Assembly: GCF_011605345.1 (NCBI RefSeq)
Contig: NZ_JAAOXM010000005.1
Span: forward strand, 186,001 to 250,000
Length of the DNA: 64,000 nucleotides
Direction of reading: 5' to 3'
Source: Burkholderia sp. D-99
GTDB taxonomy: Bacteria; Pseudomonadota; Gammaproteobacteria; Burkholderiales; Burkholderiaceae
Below, piece by piece: positions 1-10,300 of this stretch. Numbering within the stretch: the stretch's first letter is position 1; every line of letters starts with the position of its first letter. The position numbers and the translations under genes are program-made. The notes beneath the pieces were generated by a model. It did no database searches. It was not told the origin of the DNA and worked only from the letters and a program-made list of their open reading frames with translations.

Positions 1-3000
1 AGCATCACGGTGTCGGGCACCATATGCGCCGGCAGCGTGTCGCGCAGTGCGTCGCGCAGGCGTTGGGGCGTCCAGCCGGTGCCCGACGCGTAGCCGCACA
101 GGGTCATGTCCGAGTCCGACGCCTGCCGGGCGACCACGACGGCGTTGGAGATGCCTGCGAGCCCCGTCAGCGCGGCTTCGATTTCCCCGAGCTCGATGCG
201 ATAGCCGCGGATCTTGACCTGGAAGTCGCGGCGTCCGAAGAAGTGGAGCGTGCCGTCGGCCCCGAAGCAGCCGATGTCGCCGGTGCGATACAGGCGCGCG
301 CCCGGTTCCGGACTGAACGGATCGTCGCGGAACACCGCCCGGGTGCGTGCTTCGTCGAACAGGTAGCCGCGCCCGACGCCCGCTCCCCCGATGCAGATCT
401 CGCCTTTGACGCCGGCCGGGCACGGATTCATGTCGGCGTCGACGACGTAGAGGCGCAGGTTCTCGATGGGGCGGCCGATCGGAATCGCCGGCAGGTCCGG
501 CGCGCGTTCCATGCTGAAATGCGCGACGGAATCCGACGCTTCGGTCGGCCCGTATGCGTTGATGAGCCGGACCGCCGGATTCAGGCGGAACCACGCGTGC
601 GCGGAGGCCGGCTGCAGGGTTTCGCCGATCGTCAGCAGCGTGTCGAGGTGCGGGAAGGCCGGCGCCGGGTGCCGTTCCAGCTCACCGAGAAAGGTCGCCA
701 GATAGGACGGCACGAATTGCATCGCCGTGATGCGGTCGCGGTGAAGCGCGTCGATCAGGCGCGCGGGCTCGAGAATGTCGGCATCGGGATAGATCACCGT
801 CGTGCCGCCCGACACCAGTGCCGCGAAGCACTGCCAGACCGAAATGTCGGAGCAGTGCGAAGCGGTCTGTGCGACCGCGCTCTGCGCGCCGAGCCCGACC
901 CTGCGCGCCATCGCGAGCACGTGATTGAGCATGCCGCAATGCTCGACCATCGCGCCTTTCGGCTGGCCGGTCGAACCCGACGTGAAGATCACGTAAGCGA
1001 GATCCGCGGGCCGGCAACGCGGCGCCGGCGCGCCGGCACCCCGTTGCTCGGGCAGGCGCGCGGGATCGACCCGCGGGATCGACGCCAGAGCCGGCGGCGG
1101 CATGCCGTCCGTCGCGACGATGATGGCCGGCCGGGCCAGCGTCAGGAGGGTCTCGACCCGCTGGGCCGGATAGGCCGGATCGACGGGAACGTACGCCGCG
1201 CCGCACTTCCAGATGGCCAGGATCGTTTCCAGCATCAGCGGCGAGCGCGGCATCCAGACGGCGATCCGGTCGTCCGGCTGGATCGGCGCGACGTGCAGCA
1301 GATGACCGGCGATCCGGTTGGCGCCCTCGACGAGGTCGCGATAGGTGCGGACCTCCGTGCCGCAGCGGACCGCAATGCGCTCGGGGTGCACGGCTGCGAC
1401 GGCTTCGATCAGTTCGGGTAGCGTCCGGTCGGACGGAACCGGCGCGAACGTATCGTTCCATCCGAGCACGATGGCGTCCCGCTCTGCGGCGGTGAGGAGC
1501 GCAACGCTGCGGTTCGGGCGATCTTCCTCGCCGGCGAGGCCGACGAGCAGCGTTTCGACGTGACCCAACAGGCGGACGATCGTTTCGCGATCGAACCGGC
1601 CGTCGTCGTACAGCACCTGCAGCGACAGGCGCTTGCCCGGCGTCACGACCAGCGTCAGCGGGTAGTTGTTCGGATCGGCGACCTGGAATTCGCCGATCCG
1701 CAGGCCGGGCAGCCCGTCGGCCAGCGCTTCCTCGACCGGATAGTTCTGGAAGATGAGCAGGCTTTCGAAGAGCGGCACGCCGGGCGGCAGGCCCGCGAAT
1801 TTCTGGATGTCGGCCAGCGGATAGTGCGCATATTCCTCCTGCTGCGCGAGCTCCATCTGCAACTGCGCGAGCCACGCGGACGTGGGGCGCGCGTCGATGC
1901 GAACCCGCACCGGCAGCGTGTTGATGAACAGCCCGACCATCTCGTCCGACGCCGGCAGCGAGGCCGGGCGACCGGAAACGATCGTGCCGAACACGACGTC
2001 CGCTTCGCCGCTGTAGCGACCCAGCAGCTGGGCCCACGCGCCCTGCACGAGCGTGTTGAGGGTGAGGCGACGGGTTTGCGCGAAGGCGACGAGCCGTTGC
2101 GTGTCGCTTTCGGAGAGCCGCAGCGGCACCTCGACATAGGTGCCCGGCGCGGCCGTGCCGTCGAGTTCCGGGCGTCCCAGCACGAGCGGCGTCGTCGCCG
2201 GGAAATCCGCCAGCTTCGTCTTCCAGAAGCGTTCCGCCGCGGTTGCGTCCTGGCGCGCCAGCCAGCGCACGTACTCGGCGAAGGCCGGCGGCGCGTCCTG
2301 CTCCGGCGCACCGTCGGCCGGCAGCGCCTGATAGGCGGCGGCCACTTCGCCCAGGAGCCGGGCGGAGCTCCACCCGTCGAGCAGGATGTGGTGATGGCTC
2401 CAGTGGAAGCACCAGGCGTGATCGCCCATGCGGAACAGCGCGACGCGCATCAGCGGCGCCCGGGTGAAGTCGAAGCCGCGTGCCCGGTCCTGCGCGTCGT
2501 AGGTTTGCCGACGCCGTTCGGCCTCCGCGGCGGACGCCGCGCGCAGATCCTCCTCGTGCCACGGCAAGTCGATATGGCGATGCACGACCTGCACGGGGCT
2601 GTCGAGGTCTTCCCAGTGAAACGACGTTCGCAAGATGTCGTGCCGCTGCGCCACGGTATCCCACGCGCGGCGGAACCGTTCGACGTCGAGCGCGCCGTCG
2701 ATACGGAAATTCAGGCTGCTGAAGTACGCATCCGACGCGGGTTCGAACAGCCCGTGGAACAACATGCCCTGCTGGGTCGGCGTCAGCGCGTAGACGTCGG
2801 CGATCTCGTCCGGCATGACCGAGGCCGGCGCCTGCGCCAGGCCGGTCGCGGGCCGGGTCGATGCGGACGGGACGGCAGGGGCGGCGACCAGGGATTCGAG
2901 CGCCGCGAGGTACGCTTGCGCGACGCGCCGGATGGTGGCGGCGTCGTGGCAGGCCCGGCTGAATTCCCACGCAACGTGCAGGCGGTTGTCGCTCACGTAG

Positions 3001-6000
3001 GCGTTGATGTCGAGCAGGTGTTCGCGCCGCTGGTTCGCATGGCGGCCGTCCCCGCTCGGCTCCGTCGCCGGTTTCCAGTCGCGCGCGGCGGCGAACAGCT
3101 GGTCGGTCTGGCCCAGGTAGTTGAACAGCAGTTGCGGCTGCGGCGCCGGACCGTCGAGCCGGTCTTGCAGCAGGCCATGGCTGATGCCCGCGTTCGGCAC
3201 GGCGCGCAGTTGCGTCTTGACCGACGCAACCAGGCGAGCCGGATCGTGCGGGCCGGGATCGACCGTCAGCGCGACCGGGAACACGGACGTAAACCAGCCC
3301 ACCGTGCGCGAGATGTCGAGGTCTTCGAACAGTTCTTCGCGCCCGTGCGCTTCGAGATCCAGCAGGACGTCGGCGCATCCGCTCCAGTCGCTGACGGCAC
3401 GCGCGAGCGCGGCAAGCAGCACGTCGTTGATCTGCGCGTCGTAGGCCCGGGGCGCGGCGCCCAGCAAGGCCGTCGTCGCGGCTTCGCCCAGCTCGACCAC
3501 GATCGTTTCGGCGGACGACACGGTATTGGCGTCGGCCGGCGCGGCGCGATCGAGCGGCAGGCCGGGCAGGTCGGCGCGCGCCAGGGCCTGCCAATGGACG
3601 AGATCGGCGTCGGCGGCGCCTGAGCCGGCCCAGCGCGAGATCGCCCGGGTCCAGGCGGTCCATGTCGCGCTGCCGCCCGCAAATTCGGGCGCCTTGCCGT
3701 TGCGCAGGCGGGTATAGGCGTCGTACAGGGTTTCGAGCAGCGCGCCCCACGACACGCCGTCGACGACCAGATGATGCGCAACCAGCAGCAGACGAAGCGA
3801 ACGGCCTTCGTCGAGCCGGAACAGGTCCGCACGCACGACGGGGCCGTCCGACAGATTCAGGCTCGCATGCGACTGCGCGACGTGCTGCGCGAGCCGCTCG
3901 CGCGGAAGGTCGAACACGCCGACGGGCACCTCCGGATCGTCGACGACTGCCTGGATCCAGCCGGACTCGCCCGCGCGAAAGCGCAGTCGCAGCGCATCGT
4001 GCCATTTGACCGCGTGCCGCAACGCCAGGCGCAGCAAGGCCGGATCGAAATCCGCCGGCACGTCGAGCAGGACCGCCTGGTTGTACTGATCTGGATCGTT
4101 CTGATGCCGCGCGAAGAAACGCGTCTGGATCGGCGTCAGCGGCAGCGGGCCGGACGATGCGACGAACTCCGCCGCGCCGACCGTGCCGCGCGTCGCCACG
4201 GCGGCGAGCTCGGCAACCGTCGGATGCTGGAAGATCAGCCGGGTGGTGAGCTTCAGGCCCGCCCTGGCGGCCAGCGACACGATGCGCATGCTGAGAATCG
4301 AGTCGCCGCCCAGCGTGAACAGGTTGTCGTGGATGCCGGGCGCCGGAATGCCCAACGCTTCTCCCCAGATGCGGCACAGCAGTGTCTCGGTGGGCGTGCG
4401 GGGCGGTGTCGGTGCGTGTGCCGCCGCCGACAGCCGCGACCGGTCGAGCGGCGGCAGCGCCTTGCGGTCGATCTTGCCGTTGCCGCTCAGGGGCAGCGCG
4501 TCGAGCACCACGTAGATGGCGGGCACCATGTAATCCGGCAACGTGGCGGACAACGCGGCGGCTATCGCGGCATCGCTCAGCGACGCGCCGTCGCGGAACG
4601 CGACATACGCGCATAGCGCGGCGCGGCCGGCGTCGTCGCGATAGTCGAGTGCGGCCGCCTGGCGGATTTCCGGAATGGCGGCCAGCGCGTTGTCGATCTC
4701 CCCGAGCTCGATGCGGTAGCCGCGGATCTTCAGCTGGTGGTCCTTGCGGCCGTAGAGCGCGATCGTTCCGTCGGGGAGATAGCAGCCGATGTCGCTGGTG
4801 CGGTACATGCGGACACCGCGCTCCGGAATGAACGGATCCTCGACGAAAGCCTCCCGCGTTGCGGCTTCGTTGTTCAGGTAGCCGCGGCCGACGGCGATGC
4901 CGGACACGCACAGTTCGCCGGGAATCCCGATCGGGCACAGGTTCATCTGCGGGTCGACGACGTAGAGGCGTACGTTGCGGATCGGCTTGCCGACCGGCAC
5001 GTAAGGCGTGGTCGGCGCGCACGTCATGCGGTGCTGCGCGACGTCGTCGGATGCTTCCGCCGGGCCGTAGGCGTTCACCACCGCGATGTCCGGGAACACG
5101 TCGAACCACTGTTTCACCAGGGCCGGGCTGACCATCTCGCCGGTGACGAGCAGGTGCCGCAGGTGCCGCATCAGCGCCGGCCGTTCCGACGCGCGGTCGA
5201 GCACGGCGGACAGATAGGACGGCACCAGTTCGAGGATGCTGACCCGGGTGGCGTCCAGGGTCGCGATGAAGGACGCCGGATCGCGAATGCATTCGTCGTC
5301 GACGATCACGGTCTTGCCGCCGGCGAGCGGCGCCGTGAAAAATTGCCAGACCGAAATATCGAAGCAATGCGGCGCAGTTTGCGCGATCACCGACGAAGCC
5401 GAAATCGAAAACTCGTCGATCTCGGCGAGCATGTGATTCAGCATGCCGGCGTGCTCGACCATCGCCCCTTTCGGCTTTCCGGTGGAACCGGACGTGTAGA
5501 TCACGTAGGCGAGGCTGTCGGGCGACACGGGGCGGCCGGGGTTGGTGTCGTCGTCGATCCCGGTGGTGTCGTCGAGCGACACGACCGGCGCGAGCGAGGC
5601 CAGCTCGGCCGGCAACAGGCCGTCGCAGGTCATTACGAGGGCGGCGCCGGAATCCTCGAGAATGGTGCGGATGCGCGCCGCCGGATAGTTGGGGTCGATC
5701 GGAATATAGGCGGCGCCGCACTTCCAGACGGCGAGGATCGCTTCCATCAGGTGGGCCGACCGGTGCATGCAGATCGCGACCAGCGCATCCGGCCCCAGCT
5801 CGGCGGCGGCCAGCAGGCGGTGCGCGATACGGTTGGCGCGGGCGTTCAGTTCACCGATGCTCAGGACGCTGTCGCGGTACTCGACCGCCGCCCGCCCGGG
5901 GTGCGCCGCGGCGGCCTGTTCCAGACGATGCACCACGGTGAGCGCGGCGTCGAACGGCACGGCGGTGTCGTTGAAGGTGTCCAGCAGTAGCCGGCGCTCG

Positions 6001-7337
6001 GCCTCGGGCAGGATCGGCAGGCGTCCGAGCAGCCGATTCGGATCGGCCGCGAAGGCATCGAGCGTCGCGGCCACGTGGCCCAGCATGCGCTGCATCGTGT
6101 CTTCATCGAAGCGCCGCGGATCGAACGACAGTTCCATCTTCCAGTCGTCGCGTGCCGTCACCACGAATTCGAGCGGGATGTCCGCGCGGTTGTAGAGTTG
6201 AACCTCGTCGACCGCCAGCCCGTGCGCGCCATGCGTCAGCGACGCGTCCAGCGGGTAATTCATGAACGTGATGTTGCTCTCGAACAGCGGCGTCGTCAGC
6301 GGCACTTCGCTGCAGCGCTGAATGTCGGGCAACGGCGTGTGCTCGAACGGCGCGCGGGCGGCCACGCGCGCCTGGATCATCTTCAGCCACGGCACCAGCG
6401 GCTGCCTGGGGTCGACCCGCACCCGCACCGGCACCGTATTGATGAACAGGCCGAGCATGGATTCGATCCCCGGCAGGTTGGCGCCCCGTCCGGACACGAC
6501 GGCGCCGAACACCACGTCGGTCTCCCCGCTGTAACGCGACAGCACGAGCGCCCAGGCCGCTTGCGCGAGGGTATTGAGCGTGACGTGATGGCGGGCCGCA
6601 AATTGCCGCAGGCGCGCGCTCAGGTCGGCCGACAGGTCGGCCTGCACTTGCGCGAGACCCTCGCCGAAGCGCTCGCCCGCGTCCGCGCGCGCGGACGTGG
6701 GCAGCGGGGTCGGCGAGTGAAAACCTTCGAGATAGCGCGCCCAGTATTGCTGCGCGGCTTGCGGCTCGCGCTGCTGCAGCCACTGGATATAGTCGCGATA
6801 GGGGCGCACCGCGGGGAGCGCCGGCGGCACGCCGTGCGTGAGCGCGCGATAGGCCTCGAAGATCTCCTCGATCACGAGCGACAGGCACCAGCCGTCGGCC
6901 AGGATGTGATGGTGGCTCCAGCTGAACAGGTACGCGTGCTCGGCGACGCGCACCAGGCGGCAGCGCACGAGCGGCGCACGATCGAGCGCGAAGCCTTCGG
7001 CCAGGTCGCTGTCGAGATGCGCGCGCCACCGCGCGCGCTGTTCGTGGTCCGGCAGATCGCGCCAGTCGTCCTGCACCCACGGCAGCGTGGCGTGCGCATG
7101 CACGACCTGCATGGGCTTGTCGAATGCCTCCCAATGGAACGACGTGCGCATCACCGGGTGCCGATCGATCAACTGCTGCCAGGCGGCTTGAAACAGCGCG
7201 GGATCGAGGCTGCCGGTGATCCGGCAACCGAGCTGGTTGAAGCTGCTGCTCGCGCCGGGCGAGTGCACGGCATGAAAGAGCATCGCCTCCTGCATCGGGG
7301 AGAGCTCGTAGATATCGGCGATGGTGGGGGAGGTCAC
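1..7337 (-). CDS. NRPS C-A(Dab)-T-E-C-A..., partial at left edge (ocfE-like)
   Basis: Non-ribosomal peptide synthetase, open through the left edge; about 2445 codons are visible. The GTG start overlaps the upstream stop (GTGA), so translation is coupled. Domains in order: C (about 10-440, HHILADG), A (about 450-960), T (about 1012, LGGDSIL), E (about 1060-1500, HHLVVDGVSW and a LLFNYLG motif), a second C (about 1516-1930, HHILLDG) and a second A (from about 1950, cut). The first A domain reads D-I-W-E-L-T-A-D-D in the specificity positions, which I know as a diaminobutyrate code and which fits the Dab aminotransferase gene in the cluster. The E domain predicts a D residue. The second A reads D-I-W-Q-L-I-A-D-S. 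This is no code I know; glycine is expected from the occidiofungin sequence. Longer reading frames on both strands here are antisense or shifted shadows. Confidence 0.95.
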   Translation of the reverse strand, partial: MTSPTIADIYELSPMQEAMLFHAVHSPGASSSFNQLGCRITGSLDPALFQAAWQQLIDRHPVMRTSFHWEAFDKPMQVVHAHATLPWVQDDWRDLPDHEQRARWRAHLDSDLAEGFALDRAPLVRCRLVRVAEHAYLFSWSHHHILADGWCLSLVIEEIFEAYRALTHGVPPALPAVRPYRDYIQWLQQREPQAAQQYWARYLEGFHSPTPLPTSARADAGERFGEGLAQVQADLSADLSARLRQFAARHHVTLNTLAQAAWALVLSRYSGETDVVFGAVVSGRGANLPGIESMLGLFINTVPVRVRVDPRQPLVPWLKMIQARVAARAPFEHTPLPDIQRCSEVPLTTPLFESNITFMNYPLDASLTHGAHGLAVDEVQLYNRADIPLEFVVTARDDWKMELSFDPRRFDEDTMQRMLGHVAATLDAFAADPNRLLGRLPILPEAERRLLLDTFNDTAVPFDAALTVVHRLEQAAAAHPGRAAVEYRDSVLSIGELNARANRIAHRLLAAAELGPDALVAICMHRSAHLMEAILAVWKCGAAYIPIDPNYPAARIRTILEDSGAALVMTCDGLLPAELASLAPVVSLDDTTGIDDDTNPGRPVSPDSLAYVIYTSGSTGKPKGAMVEHAGMLNHMLAEIDEFSISASSVIAQTAPHCFDISVWQFFTAPLAGGKTVIVDDECIRDPASFIATLDATRVSILELVPSYLSAVLDRASERPALMRHLRHLLVTGEMVSPALVKQWFDVFPDIAVVNAYGPAEASDDVAQHRMTCAPTTPYVPVGKPIRNVRLYVVDPQMNLCPIGIPGELCVSGIAVGRGYLNNEAATREAFVEDPFIPERGVRMYRTSDIGCYLPDGTIALYGRKDHQLKIRGYRIELGEIDNALAAIPEIRQAAALDYRDDAGRAALCAYVAFRDGASLSDAAIAAALSATLPDYMVPAIYVVLDALPLSGNGKIDRKALPPLDRSRLSAAAHAPTPPRTPTETLLCRIWGEALGIPAPGIHDNLFTLGGDSILSMRIVSLAARAGLKLTTRLIFQHPTVAELAAVATRGTVGAAEFVASSGPLPLTPIQTRFFARHQNDPDQYNQAVLLDVPADFDPALLRLALRHAVKWHDALRLRFRAGESGWIQAVVDDPEVPVGVFDLPRERLAQHVAQSHASLNLSDGPVVRADLFRLDEGRSLRLLLVAHHLVVDGVSWGALLETLYDAYTRLRNGKAPEFAGGSATWTAWTRAISRWAGSGAADADLVHWQALARADLPGLPLDRAAPADANTVSSAETIVVELGEAATTALLGAAPRAYDAQINDVLLAALARAVSDWSGCADVLLDLEAHGREELFEDLDISRTVGWFTSVFPVALTVDPGPHDPARLVASVKTQLRAVPNAGISHGLLQDRLDGPAPQPQLLFNYLGQTDQLFAAARDWKPATEPSGDGRHANQRREHLLDINAYVSDNRLHVAWEFSRACHDAATIRRVAQAYLAALESLVAAPAVPSASTRPATGLAQAPASVMPDEIADVYALTPTQQGMLFHGLFEPASDAYFSSLNFRIDGALDVERFRRAWDTVAQRHDILRTSFHWEDLDSPVQVVHRHIDLPWHEEDLRAASAAEAERRRQTYDAQDRARGFDFTRAPLMRVALFRMGDHAWCFHWSHHHILLDGWSSARLLGEVAAAYQALPADGAPEQDAPPAFAEYVRWLARQDATAAERFWKTKLADFPATTPLVLGRPELDGTAAPGTYVEVPLRLSESDTQRLVAFAQTRRLTLNTLVQGAWAQLLGRYSGEADVVFGTIVSGRPASLPASDEMVGLFINTLPVRVRIDARPTSAWLAQLQMELAQQEEYAHYPLADIQKFAGLPPGVPLFESLLIFQNYPVEEALADGLPGLRIGEFQVADPNNYPLTLVVTPGKRLSLQVLYDDGRFDRETIVRLLGHVETLLVGLAGEEDRPNRSVALLTAAERDAIVLGWNDTFAPVPSDRTLPELIEAVAAVHPERIAVRCGTEVRTYRDLVEGANRIAGHLLHVAPIQPDDRIAVWMPRSPLMLETILAIWKCGAAYVPVDPAYPAQRVETLLTLARPAIIVATDGMPPPALASIPRVDPARLPEQRGAGAPAPRCRPADLAYVIFTSGSTGQPKGAMVEHCGMLNHVLAMARRVGLGAQSAVAQTASHCSDISVWQCFAALVSGGTTVIYPDADILEPARLIDALHRDRITAMQFVPSYLATFLGELERHPAPAFPHLDTLLTIGETLQPASAHAWFRLNPAVRLINAYGPTEASDSVAHFSMERAPDLPAIPIGRPIENLRLYVVDADMNPCPAGVKGEICIGGAGVGRGYLFDEARTRAVFRDDPFSPEPGARLYRTGDIGCFGADGTLHFFGRRDFQVKIRGYRIELGEIEAALTGLAGISNAVVVARQASDSDMTLCGYASGTGWTPQRLRDALRDTLPAHMVPDTVM

Positions 7338-10300
7338 GATTTGATCCTTGATACGAGGGCGTCCAACGCTTCCTGACTGATGCGAGCGGCCGGAAAGTCC
7401 GACGGGCTCAGCCCACGCGGGCCGTCACCGCTGGCCTCGACGATCGACAGCAGACGACTGCGGTAGCACTGCGTCAGCTGCTCGATGACGCCGGGTGGGC
7501 AGGCCGCGCGGTTGTAACGCCAGGTCAGGCGCAGACGCCCGTCGAACACCATCCCGTCGATCTCGAACAGATGGCCGCGACGTGCGCGCGGGCTGTGCTC
7601 GGGACTCTGGAAGTCGAGCACCGGTTTCCAGCCCGTGTCGTCGGCCAGCACGCGATCGATCTGGCCGAGGTAGTTGAAGCGCACCGGCGCCGGCGGCTGC
7701 CGTTCCAGTGTCGCCGCGATGCCGGCGTCGTTGCCGAGGTAGCGGGCGACGCCGTAGCCGAGCCCGCGCATCGGCACCGCGCGCAGCTGCTCCTTGACGT
7801 GGCGCAACGCGTCGACCGCCACGGTGGCGTTGCCGGCATTCAGGTACACCGGGTAGTGCGTGGTGAACCAGCCGATCGTGCGCGACGTATCGACGCCGTC
7901 GAAGAGGTCCTCGCGACCGTGGCCTTCGAGCTCGACGACCAGCGTGGCGTTGGCGGTCCAGTCGCCGAACGCAAGCAGCAGGGCCGTCAGCAGGACTTCG
8001 TTGATCTGGGTGTTGAACGTGCGCGGCACGTCCTGCAACAGCGCGAGCGTCTGCCCGGCGTCGAAATCGATGACCGTCGTGCCGGCTTCGCCGACGGTGC
8101 CGACCGGCATGTCGTCGAAGCACGCAGGCTCGTCGGCGCGGGCCTGGAGCCAGTAGTCCAGCCCGTCGGGCGTGCTCGCACCGAGTTCGGACAGGCGCGT
8201 CGACCAGTCGCGCCACGCCGTCGTCCTGGCCGGCAACTGCACCGCTTCGCCCGCTTCGTGCTGGCGACACGCGGCGTACAGGTCTTCGAACAGGATGCGC
8301 CACGACACGCCGTCGATCACCAGATGGTGCGCGACCACGAGCAGGCGCTGCGGCGCGTCGGGACCGAACTGGAACAGGTGCGCGCGCAGCAGCGGCGGCG
8401 CCGACAACGTGAAGCTTTCCTGCATGGCGCTGGCGGTCGCGAGCATGGCCGCCTGCCGAGCGGCGGGCGCCGCGTCCGCCAGCGACGTGACGCCGAGCGG
8501 AATCGCCAGCGGCGGCGCCGCATGCGATTGCTGCCATGCGCCGGCGACGCGCTCGAAACCCAGCCGCAGCGCGTCATGATGGGTCGCGACCGCCGCCAGC
8601 GCGTGCTCGAGCACGTCCGGCCGCAGCGACGCGGGCACCTCGATCATGGTCGACTGGTTGTAGTGGTGCGGGTCCGCCACGTCCTGCGCGAAGAACCAGG
8701 ACTGGATCGGCGTCAGCGGGGCGGGGCCGACCACGGGTTCCTGCGGAATCAGGATCGACGGCGCCTCCACCGCAACCCGGGCAAGCGCGGCGATGGTCGG
8801 ATGCGCGAAAAACTGGTCGGCGGTGAATTTGAGGCCGACCTGCTGGGCCAGCGACATCACCTGAATGAGCAGGATCGAGTCGCCGCCGAGTTCGAAGAAA
8901 TTGTCGTGCATGCCGATCGGCTCGTGGCCCAGCACCTCGGACCAGATCTTGCCCAGGCGCGCTTCGACGTCATTGGCCGGTGCGACGTACGCGGTTGCGC
9001 TCGGCACGGGCGCCAGCTCCAGCGCGGCGAGCGCCTTGCGGTCGGGCTTGCCGTTCGGTGTCAGCGGCAGGCGTTCGAGCGTCACGATCGAGGCCGGCAC
9101 CATGAACTCGGGCAGGCGTTCCTTCAGATGTTCCCGCAGGCCGGCGACGCTGGCCGTCGCCGTGGCGACGCAGGCCACCAGCTGCTTGTGCTGCGGCGTA
9201 TCCTCGCGCACGAACACGATCGCGTCGGTCACGCCGGCGTGCTGCCGGAGTGCCGCTTCGATTTCGCCCATCTCGATGCGATAGCCGCGAATCTTCACTT
9301 GCGTGTCGCGGCGCCCGGTGACTTCCAGGTTGCCGTCCGGCAGCCAGACGCCGAGGTCGCCGGTGCGATAGAGGCGCTCGCCCGCTTCGAACGGGTGGTC
9401 GACGAACGCGGCGGCGCTCAGGTCGTCGCGGCCGACATAGCCGCGCGCCAGCGCGATGCCGGACACGCAGATCTCGCCGGTACACCCGTCGGGGGCCAGC
9501 GCCCCGTGCTCGTCGAGCAGGTACAGGTGCGTGTTGTGGATCGGGCGGCCGACCGGCAGACGGGCGCCGTAGGCGATCGCCGGGTCGACCACGTAGTCCG
9601 CGATGCACACGGTGGCCTCGGTCGGGCCGTACGAGTTGTGGCACACGCGGGTCCGGGCCAGTTCGCGCAGATCCGCCACGCGCGCGTTGTCGCCCGCGCT
9701 GATGACCCGCTTCACGGCGCCGAGCGCGTTCCAGTCGAGCGACGCGAGATAGGCCGGCGTCGCGTTGACGGTGGTGACACCCTGCTGCGCGATGTAGTCG
9801 ACGAAACGCGGCACGTCCCGGATCACGGCAGTCTTCGCCAGCACCAGGCGCGCCCCCGCGAGCAGCGTGACGAAAATCTCCATGATCGAGCCGTCGAAGC
9901 CCGGGGAGTAGAACTGGACGAACCGGTCGTCGGCATCGAAACCGAAGGCGTTCACATGGGACTGCGCCATGTTCAGGAGCCCTGCATGTTCGAGCACGAC
10001 ACCCTTGGGGATGCCCGTGGAGCCGGACGTGTAGATGATGTACGCCGCGTCGCCCGGCGCGACCTCGACCTGCGCTGACGCCGGTGCGGGTTCCAGCGTG
10101 TCGAGCTGAAAGTCGAGCGCGAACATCGGAATCGCCCAGAAATCGGCGAGCAACGGCAGGTATTCCGAGTTCGTCAGCAGCGCCTTGACCTTCGCGTCCT
10201 CGATCATGAAGCGCAGCCGCTCCCGCGGAAACTCCGGGTCGAGCGGCAGATATACCGCGCCCGCCTTGAGCGCGCCGAGCATGCCGACGATCCAGCGCTC

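Noticed and set aside
682..5721. A 1679-codon open frame on the minus strand
   Set aside because: It is a shifted reading of the NRPS: very rich in Arg, Pro and Ala with no domain motifs. The correct frame, checked at several NRPS motifs, runs through without a stop.
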